Assembly: GCA_036563245.1 (NCBI GenBank) | Contig: DATCMU010000028.1 | Coordinates: 1 to 64,000 of the forward strand | DNA: 64,000 bases | Reading direction: 5' to 3' | DNA from: DATCMU01 sp036563245 | Lineage (GTDB): Bacteria; Pseudomonadota; Alphaproteobacteria; Rhizobiales; Devosiaceae | Shown: positions 44,416 through 53,007 of the stretch, one piece after another | Layout: every line of letters begins with the position of its first letter | How positions within the stretch are numbered: position 1 is the stretch's first letter | The notes under the pieces: generated by a model | Databases searched by the model: none | Told to the model about the DNA's origin: nothing | The model's input: only the letters and a program-made list of their open reading frames with translations | Program-made: the position numbers and the translations under genes

Positions 44416-44438
44416 TTGTGAAATTTTGCTTACCACAA
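44416..44438. promoter_or_regulatory. inverted repeat TTGTG-N13-CACAA in the Lrp/arginase gap
   Basis: TTGTG (44416-44420) and CACAA (44434-44438) form an inverted repeat with an A+T-rich centre, 12 bp upstream of the Lrp-family start. Lrp-type sites are typically degenerate palindromes with A+T-rich centres of about this length. A role in autoregulation and arginase control is inferred. Confidence 0.45.
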
Positions 44439-44547
44439 TGACTAGACGGCACACCCATACATGTCAATTTACCGTCTTTTCGCTGCCGATTTCCTGCGGC
44501 AGACTCCCCCGAACCGCCAGATACCAGCACAAGGACTTCAACGCACC

Positions 44548-45495
44548 ATGGACCAGACTGCGCTCTCGATTGCCCTGATCGGCGCCCCGGTCGAGGCCGG
44601 CGCCAGCCAGCCCGGCTGCATCATGGGCCCTGCGGCCATGCGCACGGCAGGGATCGGCCGGGCGCTGGAAGATCTCGGACACCAGGTCCGCGACCTCGGA
44701 GACACCGCCCCCGATTCCATCACGGCAGGCGAGACGCTCGAGGGCGCGCGCAACTTCACCGAGGTGGCCGGTCACGTCCGGGCGCTGGAGCGCCAGTCCT
44801 ATGCGGCCGCCTCACAGGGCGCCATACCGATCTTCATGGGCGGGGACCATTCGCTCTCGATGGGATCTGTTGCCGGTGTTGCGCGGCACGCCCGCGAAAC
44901 CGGGCGCGAACTCTTCGTGCTCTGGCTCGATGCGCATGCCGATTTCAACACGGTCGCGACGTCGCCCACCGGTAACATGCATGGCATGTCGGTCGCGGCA
45001 TTGTGCGGCCTGCCCGGGCTCGAGGCCATCTATGGGCGCGATGCGGACCGTCTGGTCGATCCGCGATCGGTCCACATGCTCGGGATCAGATCCGTCGATC
45101 CGCTCGAACGGGCGGCGCTGACCGCGCACCATGTCAATGTCGCCGACATGCGCGCGGTGGACGAATTCGGTCTTGCCCGCCTGACGCGCCGTGTGATCGA
45201 AGCCGTGAAGGCGCGCAACGGGATGCTGCATGTCAGCCTGGACGTGGATTTTCTCGATCCTGACGTGGCGCCGGCGGTCGGCACGACCGTCCCCGGCGGC
45301 GCGACGGTACGCGAGGCGCATCTTGTGATGGAACTGCTGCACGAGAGCGGTACGGTTGCCTCGCTCGACCTGGTCGAACTCAACCCGTTCCTCGACGAGA
45401 GGGGGCGCACCGCCCGCCTCATGGTCGATCTCACGGCGTCGCTTTTCGGCCGGCAGGTCATGGATCGGCCTACCAGAAGCCAATGGTCCGATTGA
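44548..45495 (+). CDS. rocF: arginase
   Basis: This 315-residue ureohydrolase converts arginine to ornithine and urea. The binuclear manganese motifs are all present: GGDHSLSMG (about residue 94), WLDAHADFNT (about 129) and SLDVDFLDPDVAP (about 230), with the C-terminal Glu in LDLVELNPFLDERG. The ATG at 44548 starts the conserved MDQTALSIALIGAPVEAG; the frame from 44461 runs into the regulator's promoter. It is followed by a basic-amino-acid-type ABC importer, so arginine is probably imported and split here. Confidence 0.94.
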   Translation: MDQTALSIALIGAPVEAGASQPGCIMGPAAMRTAGIGRALEDLGHQVRDLGDTAPDSITAGETLEGARNFTEVAGHVRALERQSYAAASQGAIPIFMGGDHSLSMGSVAGVARHARETGRELFVLWLDAHADFNTVATSPTGNMHGMSVAALCGLPGLEAIYGRDADRLVDPRSVHMLGIRSVDPLERAALTAHHVNVADMRAVDEFGLARLTRRVIEAVKARNGMLHVSLDVDFLDPDVAPAVGTTVPGGATVREAHLVMELLHESGTVASLDLVELNPFLDERGRTARLMVDLTASLFGRQVMDRPTRSQWSD

Positions 45496-45545
45496 TGCGT
45501 CAGGGCGGCCATGGATCAGCCCTTCCGGACAGGATGCTATTGCGG

Positions 45546-45597
45546 TTTGTGCGCAAGCCGTGGTCTATTTGTGCGCGTCACGGGATCGCGGCTTGCG
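45546..45597 (+). promoter_or_regulatory. structured leader upstream of the amino-acid ABC operon
   Basis: Within the 246-bp gap after arginase, CGCAAGCCG (45552-45560) and CGGCTTGCG (45589-45597) form a perfect 9-bp inverted repeat. TTTGTGCGC occurs twice (45546-45554 and 45568-45576). The first copy lies in the left arm and the second in the loop, so alternative pairings are possible. No known riboswitch class is recognised. Confidence 0.4.
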
Positions 45598-45721
45598 GCC
45601 GTGCCAAGATGTTGAAGTTCAAAATTGGGGGTGCCCCCGGTTCACCGGCGCATCGCTGGATCGGCTATTTCGCCACCGGGCAACGATCAATCAAGCAAAC
45701 AAGAACACAGGAAATGTCAGC

Positions 45722-45745
45722 ATGTCTTGGGAGATGAGGACGTGA
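45722..45745 (+). CDS. possible 7-codon leader peptide overlapping the ATPase start
   Basis: An ATG with AGGAAATGTCAGC upstream opens the frame MSWEMRT, whose TGA overlaps the GTG start of the ATPase gene as GTGA. It would deliver ribosomes to a GTG start that also has its own GGGAGATGAGGAC site. It may be chance; the peptide has no regulatory run of one amino acid. Confidence 0.25.
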   Translation: MSWEMRT

Positions 45746-46527
45746 GCGCCGAGTCCGCCGGCGCGCCCGATCTTTTGGCAGTCAAGGATATACACAAGAG
45801 TTTCGGCCCCCTCGAAGTGCTCAAGGGCGTGTCGCTGAGCGCAAAGCAGCATGAAGTGGTTTCTCTGATCGGGGCCTCCGGCTCGGGCAAGTCGACGCTG
45901 CTGCGCTGCATCAATCTCCTCGAGATTCCCGAGCGCGGCGAAATCAGCGTGGACGGCAAGCGCCTCCCCCTCTCACCGGAGGGGCATGGACACCGCAGGA
46001 TCCTCGATCAACACGAGGTTCGCCTGATGCGCACCAGCCTGGCGATGGTCTTCCAGAACTTCAACCTTTGGGCCCACCTGACCATTGTCCAGAACGTCAT
46101 GGAAGCCCCAGTCCACGTGCTCAAGGTGCCAAAGGCCGAAGCGCGCGAGCGCGCCGAAGCACTGCTCGCCCGGGTCGGATTGAGCGAGAAACTCGATGCC
46201 TACCCCTCGCATCTTTCGGGTGGCCAGCAGCAACGCGCGGCCATCGCGCGGGCTCTGGCCATGCAGCCCAAGATCCTGCTCTTCGACGAGCCCACATCGG
46301 CGCTCGATCCCGAACTGGTGGGCGAAGTGCTCGCCGTCATGCGCGACCTCGCCAGCGAAGGCCGCACGATGGTCGTCGTTACCCATGAAATGGGCTTTGC
46401 GCGGGAAGTATCCGACAAGGTGGTCTTCCTGCACAAGGGCCTGATCGGCGAACAGGGATCGCCGGAAACCCTCTTCCAGTCGCCTCAGACCGAGGCCTGC
46501 CAGAAGTTCCTCGCCAGCGTACTTTGA
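45742..46527 (+). CDS. polar amino-acid ABC transporter ATP-binding protein (HisP/OccP-like)
   Basis: This 261-residue ATPase has Walker A GASGSGKST, Q-loop VFQNFNLWAHL, signature LSGGQQQRAAIARAL and Walker B LLFDEPTSALD. The insertion LPLSPEGHGHRRILDQHEVRLMR between Walker A and the Q-loop is typical of HisP/ArtP/OccP proteins that serve lysine, arginine, ornithine and histidine importers. The start is GTG at 45742 preceded by GGGAGATGAGGA. It opens an ATPase-binding protein-permease-permease operon downstream of arginase. Confidence 0.92.
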   Translation: MSAESAGAPDLLAVKDIHKSFGPLEVLKGVSLSAKQHEVVSLIGASGSGKSTLLRCINLLEIPERGEISVDGKRLPLSPEGHGHRRILDQHEVRLMRTSLAMVFQNFNLWAHLTIVQNVMEAPVHVLKVPKAEARERAEALLARVGLSEKLDAYPSHLSGGQQQRAAIARALAMQPKILLFDEPTSALDPELVGEVLAVMRDLASEGRTMVVVTHEMGFAREVSDKVVFLHKGLIGEQGSPETLFQSPQTEACQKFLASVL

Positions 46528-46573
46528 AGGCTCGCGGGGAAAAACCAAAAAGACGTATCAAGGAGTGAAACCC

Positions 46574-47326
46574 ATGCTCAGGAAACTATTGACTGCCGCG
46601 GCGATTGTCGCGATTGCGGCCTTCAGCGCCGGCGGCGCCTTCGCGGAAGGCATGACCATCCGCATTGCAACCGAAGGGGCCTATCCGCCATTCAACGGCA
46701 AGGACGCCGCAGGCAATCTCGTCGGCTTCGACGTGGACATCGCCAATGCATTGTGCGCCGAAATGAAGGACCAGTGCACCATCGTCGCCCAGGATTGGGA
46801 CGGTATCATCCCCGGCCTCGTCGCCAACAAGTACGATGCCATCATCGCCTCGATGTCGATCACCGACGAGCGCAAGCAGTCCGTCGACTTCACCGATCCC
46901 TACTATTCCAACTATCTTCGCGTGATGGCCAAGACCGGATCGGGCATCACCTCGATCGACGATCTTGCCGGCAAGTCCGTGGGCGCCGAGCGCTCGACGG
47001 TTGCCTCGCAATGGGCCGAGGACAACCTGGGACGCTCCTCTGACGTCAAGCTCTACGACACGCAGACCGCCGCCTATTCGGATCTGACCTCGGGCCGGCT
47101 CGACGCCATGATTTCGGATATCTATCCGGCCTACGACTGGCTGCAGTCCAACCCGGGCTACGAGTTCGTCGCGGACAAGATCGACATCAACGACAAGATC
47201 GCCATCGCCGTGCGCAAGGGTGACGACAAGCTGCGCGAAGCCTTCAACGCGGCCATCAAGGCGATCCGCGATGACGGGACCTACGCCAAGATCAACGCGA
47301 AGTACTTCCCCTTCGACATCTTCTGA
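46574..47326 (+). CDS. lysine/arginine/ornithine-type ABC transporter binding protein
   Basis: This 250-residue periplasmic protein has a Sec signal (MLRKLLTAAAIVAIAAFSAGGAFA, cleavage about residue 24) and an SBP_bac_3 domain (IRIATEGAYPPFNGKDAAGNLVGFDVDIANALCAEM, IIASMSITDERKQSVDFTDPYY). The ligand-pocket pattern of the LAO/HisJ/ArgT group is recognisable. AAGGAG lies 8 nt before ATG 46574. Arginine or ornithine is likely from the neighbouring arginase and regulator. Confidence 0.92.
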   Translation: MLRKLLTAAAIVAIAAFSAGGAFAEGMTIRIATEGAYPPFNGKDAAGNLVGFDVDIANALCAEMKDQCTIVAQDWDGIIPGLVANKYDAIIASMSITDERKQSVDFTDPYYSNYLRVMAKTGSGITSIDDLAGKSVGAERSTVASQWAEDNLGRSSDVKLYDTQTAAYSDLTSGRLDAMISDIYPAYDWLQSNPGYEFVADKIDINDKIAIAVRKGDDKLREAFNAAIKAIRDDGTYAKINAKYFPFDIF

Positions 47327-47334
47327 TCGGCATG

Positions 47335-47361
47335 CCGGCGGAGCCCTCGGGGTTCCGCCGG
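47335..47361 (+). promoter_or_regulatory. intercistronic hairpin after the binding-protein gene
   Basis: CCGGCGGA (47335-47342) pairs with TCCGCCGG (47354-47361), with an inner CCC/GGG stack inside the loop. It starts 8 nt after the stop and has no T-run. Like the hairpin at 7689-7718, it lies between a binding-protein gene and its permease genes, where it can raise binding-protein output. Confidence 0.65.
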
Positions 47362-47389
47362 ACCACCTGGCATTTGGGGGAGGATCGAG

Positions 47390-48103
47390 ATGCCACAGAA
47401 CGTCTGGTCTTTGCTGGCTTTCGGTGACACCGGCTGGGGCGATGAATTGCTTGCCGGCGCGTCGATCACCGTCCAACTCGCCATCGTGTCCCTGGCCTGC
47501 GGGCTGATCCTGGGACTCATACTGGCCTTCGGCCGCCTCTCGCACTGGCGCGCCCTTCGCTGGCTGACCGATGTCTACATCATCTTCATCCGGGGAACCC
47601 CGGAATTCCTCGTGCTGCTGCTGGTGTTCTTCGGGCTCGACCAGGTCGTCCACATGGCGGCCACGGGCCTGGGGTTCCAGAGCGGCTTCGAGATCCCCAA
47701 ATTCGCCGCCGCCGTCGCGGGCTTGAGCCTGATTTTCGGCGCCTACGCCTCGGAAGTGTTTCGTGGCGCCTATCTTGCGGTGCCCCCGGGCCAGATCGAG
47801 GCCGCCATGGCCTGCGGCATGTCCAGTTCACAGGTATTCCGCCGGATTCGCTTGCCGCAGATGTGGCGTTTCGCCATTCCCGGCCTGACCAACCTCTGGA
47901 TGGTCCTGCTCAAGGATACCTCACTGGCGGCCGTGATCGCGCTCGACGAACTGCTGCGCCAGGCGAAAGTCGCAAGCGAAGCCACGCGCGAACCCCTGCT
48001 GTTCTACGTTTCCGCCGGCGTGCTCTATCTCGTGCTCACCGGCATTTCCGACATCGTTCGGCATCGGCTCGAACGGTCCGCCCAGCGCGGCTTTGCGAGG
48101 TAG
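47390..48103 (+). CDS. polar amino-acid ABC transporter permease (HisQ-like)
   Basis: This 237-residue inner-membrane permease has about five helices. It opens with GWGDELLAGASITVQLAIVSL, has the motif YIIFIRGTPEFLVLLL early, and the coupling loop GQIEAAMACGMSSSQVFRRIRLPQMWRFAIPGL (EAA motif, about residues 135-165). It pairs with the next gene, 3 nt away. ATG has GGGGGAGGATCGAG upstream. Confidence 0.92.
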   Translation: MPQNVWSLLAFGDTGWGDELLAGASITVQLAIVSLACGLILGLILAFGRLSHWRALRWLTDVYIIFIRGTPEFLVLLLVFFGLDQVVHMAATGLGFQSGFEIPKFAAAVAGLSLIFGAYASEVFRGAYLAVPPGQIEAAMACGMSSSQVFRRIRLPQMWRFAIPGLTNLWMVLLKDTSLAAVIALDELLRQAKVASEATREPLLFYVSAGVLYLVLTGISDIVRHRLERSAQRGFAR

Positions 48104-48106
48104 GCC

Positions 48107-48901
48107 ATGTTCGAGATCGCCAAATCCTATCTCAAGCTCAAGATCGCCATGTCCGATGGCGTCTGCGCCGGGCTCGATCCCATCACGCCGCATCTTTTTG
48201 CGTCGCAATGCACCCGGTTCATCGATGGGTTCATCGTGACCCTCGAGTTGCTGGTCTTCTCCTCGCTGATCGGCTTTGCGGTCGCCGTGCTGATCGTCAT
48301 GGCCCGCGTATCCGGACGCCCGCTGCTCTCCATACCGGCGCAGGCCTACACCTACGTGTTCCGCGGAACACCGCTGCTGGTGCAGTTGTGGATCCTTTAC
48401 TATGGCCTGGGTTCGCTCGGCGAGGCCGGTCTCGGCCCGCTCTGGCCCTTCTTCAAGGAAGGATGGTGGGTCGGACTTCTCACCCTGGTGCTCAACACCT
48501 CGGCCTATGTGGCCGAGATCCTGCGCGGTGGCATCGAAAATCTTCCGCGTGGGCAGGTCGAGGCGGCCGAAGCCTGCGGGATGGGCTGGTGGCTGCGCAT
48601 GCGTCGCATCATCTTCCCCCAGGCCCTGCGTATCGCCTGGCCCGCCTATGGCAACGAAATCATCCTGCTGCTCAAGGGGTCCGCGCTGGTGTCAACGGTG
48701 ACCGTGCTCGATCTGATGGGCCAGACGCGCACGATTTTTGCGCGCTCCTACAACCTCTCGATCTTCCTTTACGGAGCCATCCTCTACCTTGTCATGGCTG
48801 GCGCCATCACCCTGATCCTGAGATTCGTGGAGCATCGGATGGCCATTCCCAGAGTGGCCCGGAAAGCCGCGGCCGACCCAGCCACAGCGCCCACGCGATA
48901 G
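48107..48901 (+). CDS. polar amino-acid ABC transporter permease (HisM-like)
   Basis: This 264-residue partner permease has YTYVFRGTPLLVQLWILYYGL, a membrane core, and the EAA loop GQVEAAEACGMGWWLRMRRIIFPQALRIAWPAYGNE (about residues 150-185). With the HisQ-like subunit it completes the importer. It converges on the hydroxybutyrate dehydrogenase gene with a 61-nt gap that shows no strong terminator. Confidence 0.92.
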   Translation: MFEIAKSYLKLKIAMSDGVCAGLDPITPHLFASQCTRFIDGFIVTLELLVFSSLIGFAVAVLIVMARVSGRPLLSIPAQAYTYVFRGTPLLVQLWILYYGLGSLGEAGLGPLWPFFKEGWWVGLLTLVLNTSAYVAEILRGGIENLPRGQVEAAEACGMGWWLRMRRIIFPQALRIAWPAYGNEIILLLKGSALVSTVTVLDLMGQTRTIFARSYNLSIFLYGAILYLVMAGAITLILRFVEHRMAIPRVARKAAADPATAPTR

Positions 48902-48962
48902 GATATGACGGGTCGGGAAGTCGCTCGGTGAAAGAAAGCGCAGTCTGCGTCGTCTATCCAAG

Positions 48963-49754
48963 CTATTTCGCGGTCCATCCGCCGTCGATTGAAATATGCG
49001 TTCCGGTTATCGAGCGCGCCATGTCTCCGGCGAGATAGAAGGCAAGCGCCGCAATTTCCTCCGGTTGCACGAACTGCCGGGTGGGTTGCGGCGCAAGCAT
49101 GATGTTGCGCACCACATCCTCCTTCGACATCTGATGCACCCTGGCCTGGTCCTCTAGTTGCCTGGCCACCAGGGGCGTCCACACGTAGCCCGGACAGATC
49201 GCGTTGACCGTGACGCCCTTTTCCGCGGCTTCAAGCGCCACGGTCTTGGTCAGCCCGATCACGCCGTGCTTGGTCGCCACATAGGCCGACTTGAACGGCG
49301 AAGCGCGCAGACCGTGCGCCGATGCGATGTTGATGATGCGCCCCCACCCGCGTTCGTACATGCCCGGGAGAGCCGCGCGGATGGTGTGGAACGCACTATC
49401 CAGGCTGATCGCGAGAATCCGGTCCCAATCCTGCGGCGGGAAATCCTCGATCGGCGACACCTTCTGCACGCCCGCATTGTTCACCAGAACGTCCGTGCCG
49501 CCAAATCGCGCATTCACCCGACCGACCAGGTCGAACGCCGCCGCCCCGTCCGCGAGATCGGCCCTGAAATAGGCAACCCGTTCATTGCCTGAACTGGTCA
49601 TGACTTCGCGGAGTGTCTCCTCTACGGCTTCCTCATCCTCGAAACTGTTCAGCGCAACCGAATAGCCTTCATCGGCAAACTTCCGGGCAATGGCGAGGCC
49701 GATCCCGCTCGTTGAACCCGTGACGAGGATGACCCTGTCGACTGAAGACACCAT
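48963..49754 (-). CDS. bdhA: 3-hydroxybutyrate dehydrogenase (short-chain dehydrogenase)
   Basis: This 263-residue SDR has cofactor motif TGSTSGIGLAIA (residues 12-23), NNAGVQ, catalytic Ser-Tyr-Lys in ASAHGLRASPFKSAYVATKHG, and the BDH-type substrate-loop segment VNAICPGYVWTPLV...QMSKEDVVRNIML. It interconverts 3-hydroxybutyrate and acetoacetate, usually in polyhydroxybutyrate turnover. ATG 49754 (GCAGGAAAG upstream) is preferred over the longer frames. It diverges from the TRAP binding-protein gene. Confidence 0.9.
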   Translation of the reverse strand: MVSSVDRVILVTGSTSGIGLAIARKFADEGYSVALNSFEDEEAVEETLREVMTSSGNERVAYFRADLADGAAAFDLVGRVNARFGGTDVLVNNAGVQKVSPIEDFPPQDWDRILAISLDSAFHTIRAALPGMYERGWGRIINIASAHGLRASPFKSAYVATKHGVIGLTKTVALEAAEKGVTVNAICPGYVWTPLVARQLEDQARVHQMSKEDVVRNIMLAPQPTRQFVQPEEIAALAFYLAGDMARSITGTHISIDGGWTAK

Positions 49755-49842
49755 GTTCTGCTTTCCTGCCATGCGCATTTGAACGGTCATGCGGGCAAAC
49801 CCATCGGGTCCGCGCCATCCCGGGACACCGTGAAAACTAACC

Positions 49843-49854
49843 ACATGGCCATGT
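49843..49854. promoter_or_regulatory. 12-bp perfect palindrome in the bdhA/TRAP divergent gap
   Basis: ACATGGCCATGT is self-complementary and is flanked by CTAA (49837-49840) and TTAG (49854-49857). It lies 89 bp upstream of bdhA and about 140 bp upstream of the TRAP binding-protein gene in a 241-bp divergent region. It is a candidate operator for co-regulating the two; I see no regulator gene next to it. Confidence 0.4.
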
Positions 49855-49995
49855 TAGACCAATAGGGTAATTTCGCCTCCTAGACTCATGCAATTGGCTG
49901 TGTATGGTGTTTGATACGGAAGGACCGTGTAGCGCGATGCCGTGCAAGGCGGCCTGCCCGCAAAAAAATAACTAATCCCAATGAGGAGGAACTCA

Positions 49996-51102
49996 ATGGA
50001 CCGCCGTTCATTTTTCAAGAAGGCAGCCGTAACCGGCGCGGGCGCCGCCGGCGCCGCGACGCTGGCAGCTCCTGCCATCGCCCAGTCGATGCCCAAGGTG
50101 ACCTGGCGCTGCACGTCGTCTTTCCCCAAGTCGCTCGACACCATCTACGGCGCCGCCGAGAAGATGGCCAGCTTCGTCAAGGAATCCACTGACGGCAATT
50201 TCGATATCCAGGTCTTCCCGGCGGGCGAACTCGTTCCTGGCCTGCAGGCCAAGGACGCCGTCCAGTCCGGCACCGTCGAACTCTGCCACACCGCTTCCTA
50301 CTATTACTGGGGCCAGGACGCGACCTACGCGCTGGGCACCGCCATTCCGTTCGGGCTGAATGCGCGCCAGACAAATGCCTGGTTCTATTTCGGCGGCGGC
50401 AACGACCTGTTCAACGAGTTCCTTGCAACTCAGGGCCTCATCGGCTTCCCCTGCGGCAATACCGGCGTGCAGATGGGTGGCTGGTATCGCAAGGAAATCA
50501 ACACGCTCGACGATCTCAAGGGCCTCAAGATGCGCATCGGGGGCATGGGCGGCAAGATCATCGAGGCGCTCGGTGTGGTTCCCCAGCAGATCGCCGGCGG
50601 CGACATCTATCCCTCGCTCGAAAAGGGCACCATCGACGCCGCGGAATGGGTTGGCCCCTATGACGACGAGAAGCTCGGCTTCTACAAGGTCGCCAAGTAC
50701 TACTACTATCCCGGTTGGTGGGAAGGTGGCCCGGCGCTGAACACATTCGTCAATCTCGACCAGTGGAACCAGCTGCCCTCGTCCTACCAGGGCGTGCTGA
50801 ACTCCGCCTGCGCCGCAGCGAACGTCCAGATGCTGGCCGACTACGACGCAAAGAACCCCGCCGCGCTCAAGCGTCTCGTGGCCAATGGCGCCGTGCTTCG
50901 CCCGTTCAGCCAGGACATCATGGCCGCCGCCTACGAGGCCGCCAAGGCGGTTTACGCGGACATCTCGGCAAGCAACCCGGCCTTCAAGAAGATCTACGAC
51001 CACCAGCTGGCCTTCAAGAAGGACGAGTATCTGTGGGCGCAGGTGGCTGAGTACACCTACGACGCGTTCATGATGGTCCAGCAGCGCAACGGCAAGCTCT
51101 AG
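49996..51102 (+). CDS. takP: TakP-like TRAP transporter substrate-binding protein (2-oxo acid type)
   Basis: This 368-residue periplasmic DctP-family protein has a twin-arginine signal (DRRSFFKKAAVTGAGAAGAATLAAPAIA, cleavage near residue 29). The mature part closely follows Rhodobacter sphaeroides TakP, which binds pyruvate and other 2-oxo monocarboxylates with Na+: SFPKSLDTIYG, GLKMRIGGMGGKI, VVPQQIAGGDIYPSLEKG and DAAEWVGPYDDEKLG, including the ligand-binding Glu-Trp. ATG 49996 has GAGGAGGAACTC upstream. It faces the two membrane-subunit genes convergently and is closed by a strong terminator. Keto-acid specificity is inferred from the resemblance. Confidence 0.93.
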   Translation: MDRRSFFKKAAVTGAGAAGAATLAAPAIAQSMPKVTWRCTSSFPKSLDTIYGAAEKMASFVKESTDGNFDIQVFPAGELVPGLQAKDAVQSGTVELCHTASYYYWGQDATYALGTAIPFGLNARQTNAWFYFGGGNDLFNEFLATQGLIGFPCGNTGVQMGGWYRKEINTLDDLKGLKMRIGGMGGKIIEALGVVPQQIAGGDIYPSLEKGTIDAAEWVGPYDDEKLGFYKVAKYYYYPGWWEGGPALNTFVNLDQWNQLPSSYQGVLNSACAAANVQMLADYDAKNPAALKRLVANGAVLRPFSQDIMAAAYEAAKAVYADISASNPAFKKIYDHQLAFKKDEYLWAQVAEYTYDAFMMVQQRNGKL

Positions 51103-51137
51103 ACCGGCGCAAGTCAGCCACATCCTGACAGGAAAGA

Positions 51138-51170
51138 GGCCCCGGAACCGAATGGTTCCGGGGCCTTTCT
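51138..51170 (+). terminator. rho-independent terminator after takP
   Basis: A perfect 12-bp stem (GGCCCCGGAACC/GGTTCCGGGGCC) with a GAAT loop is followed by TTTCTT. AAAG before the stem gives some activity on the opposite strand too. Confidence 0.92.
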
Positions 51171-51214
51171 TCGTTCCGGGGAGTGTCGCCTGGAGTCAGG
51201 CACCCCCAATGGAA

Positions 51215-51244
51215 ATCCGCCCGCAGCGTGTGCCGCGGGCGGAT
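51215..51244 (-). terminator. hairpin terminator of the TRAP membrane-subunit genes
   Basis: A perfect 10-bp stem (ATCCGCCCGC 51215-51224 with GCGGGCGGAT 51235-51244) starts 6 nt after the dctM stop on the minus strand and is followed there by TTTCC. Together with the takP terminator it insulates the convergent genes. Confidence 0.7.
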
Positions 51245-51249
51245 GCAGG

Positions 51250-53007
51250 TCAGTTGAATGAAGGCGGCTGGCTGAGGTCCACGCCACCGCCCGGTCCGGG
51301 CAAACCGCCCGGCTGCGGCGCGTCCGTACCCGGCCCGAACGACGGGGGACTGTCGAGCCCCGGCAATCCGGGTTGCCCGCCCACCTGTCCGCCGATATCG
51401 GGCAGGACGATCTGCACCGAGTTCGGATCGACATTGACTTCGTTGTCCTTGTAGTGCGTGACGATGCGCGGGAACATCAGGGTGATCACCACCATCAGGA
51501 TCTGGATCACCACAAACGGCACCGCGCCCCAGTAGATCTGGCCTGTCGTGATCGGGGCCGTCGACTTGCCCGTGATCTTGTCGATATACGGAACGCGCGG
51601 CGCGACCGAGCGCAGATAGAACAGCGCGAAGCCGAAGGGCGGATGCATGAAGCTGGTCTGCATGTTCACGCCCAGCAGCACGCCGAACCAGATCAGGTCG
51701 ATCCCCAGCTTGTCCGCCACCGGCGCCAGCAGCGGCACGATGATGAAGGCCAGCTCGAAGAAATCGAGGAAGAAGGCCAGAACGAACACGATCAGGTTGA
51801 CCACGATCAGGAAGCCGATCTGGCCGCCCGGCACCGAGGTCAGAAGGTGCTCCACCCACAGATGCCCGTTCACGCCGTAGAAGGTCAGCGAGAACACCCG
51901 CGCGCCCAGCAGGATGAACAGCACGAAGGCCGAGAGCCGTGTGGTAGAGGCGAGCGCCTGGGTCACCATCTCCATGCTGAGCCTGCGCTTGGCGAAGGAC
52001 AATATCAGCGCGCCGGCGGCACCCATGGCGCCGCCCTCGGTCGGCGTGGCGATGCCGAGGAAGATCGTGCCGAGCACCAGGAAGATGAGCGCCAGGGGCG
52101 GCACAAGCACGATCACGACCTGCCGGGTCAGACGCGACATCAGGGTCAGTTTGAGCGCCCCGTCGATGACGGCCACCAGATAGGCCGCTCCCACGGCGAT
52201 CACCGCTGCCCAGATCCCGGCATTCGTGCCCAGCCACGCCCCGCCCCAGCGGGTCAGAGCATAGGCGCCTGCCACGACAAGCGCGGTGATGACCAGAAGC
52301 GAGGTTACCCCCTGCCCCAGAGTGCGTGCCTCCTTGGGAAGCGCCGGCGCGGCCTTGGGGAACAGGACAGTGACCAGCACCACGTATCCAAGGTAGAGAC
52401 CGGTCAGGATCATTCCGGGCACCAGCGCGCCGGCATACATGTCGCCGACCGAGCGGCCGAGCTGATCGGCCAGGACGATGAGCACCAGGGATGGGGGAAT
52501 GATCTGCGCCAGCGTGCCCGACGCGGCGATCACGCCAGTTGCCAATCGCCGGTCATAGCCGTAGCGCATCATGATCGGCAGGGAGATCAGCCCCATCGAG
52601 ATCACCGAGGCCGCCACCACGCCTGTGGTTGCCGCCAGCAATGCGCCGACCAGCACCACCGCGTAGGCAAGGCCGCCGCGGATGGGGCCGAACAACTGGC
52701 CTATCGTATCGAGCAGATCCTCCGCCATGCCCGAGCGTTCGAGCACCAGGCCCATGAATGTGAAGAATGGAATGGCCAGCAGCGTCTCGTTCGACATCAC
52801 GCCGTAGAAGCGGTCGGGCAATGCGCCGAGCAGCGGATAGAACAGGTGGATTTCACCACCGGAGAACGGGGCGAGCTGCACACCGATGAAGAAGAAGAAC
52901 AATCCGTTTGCCGCCAGTGCGAACGCCGCCGGGTAACCCAGCAGCAGGAACACCACCAGGGAGGCAAACATGATCGGCGCCATGTTGTGGGCAATAAGCT
53001 CAAACAT
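51250..53007 (-). CDS. TRAP transporter large membrane subunit (DctM/TakM-like)
   Basis: This 585-residue inner-membrane protein has about 13-14 helices and the TRAP-M signatures LAIPFFTFMGLVLERSGMAEDLLDTIG, TGVVAASVISMGLISLPIMMRYGYDRRLATGVIAASGTL, and TPTEGGAMGAAGALI. A central extra hydrophobic block (about residues 230-310) makes it longer than the usual 430, as in the mannitol/chloroaromatic class. The last 45 residues are Gly/Pro-rich and hydrophilic, without relatives I recognise. ATG 53007 (GAGGAGCGCCCG upstream) overlaps the dctQ-like stop by 8 bp. Confidence 0.93.
   Translation of the reverse strand: MFELIAHNMAPIMFASLVVFLLLGYPAAFALAANGLFFFFIGVQLAPFSGGEIHLFYPLLGALPDRFYGVMSNETLLAIPFFTFMGLVLERSGMAEDLLDTIGQLFGPIRGGLAYAVVLVGALLAATTGVVAASVISMGLISLPIMMRYGYDRRLATGVIAASGTLAQIIPPSLVLIVLADQLGRSVGDMYAGALVPGMILTGLYLGYVVLVTVLFPKAAPALPKEARTLGQGVTSLLVITALVVAGAYALTRWGGAWLGTNAGIWAAVIAVGAAYLVAVIDGALKLTLMSRLTRQVVIVLVPPLALIFLVLGTIFLGIATPTEGGAMGAAGALILSFAKRRLSMEMVTQALASTTRLSAFVLFILLGARVFSLTFYGVNGHLWVEHLLTSVPGGQIGFLIVVNLIVFVLAFFLDFFELAFIIVPLLAPVADKLGIDLIWFGVLLGVNMQTSFMHPPFGFALFYLRSVAPRVPYIDKITGKSTAPITTGQIYWGAVPFVVIQILMVVITLMFPRIVTHYKDNEVNVDPNSVQIVLPDIGGQVGGQPGLPGLDSPPSFGPGTDAPQPGGLPGPGGGVDLSQPPSFN

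Noticed and set aside
45722..45745. Classical attenuator peptide for the amino-acid ABC operon
   Set aside because: The 7-codon frame has no run of regulatory codons and only one Arg. I list it only as a possible coupling ORF with low confidence.
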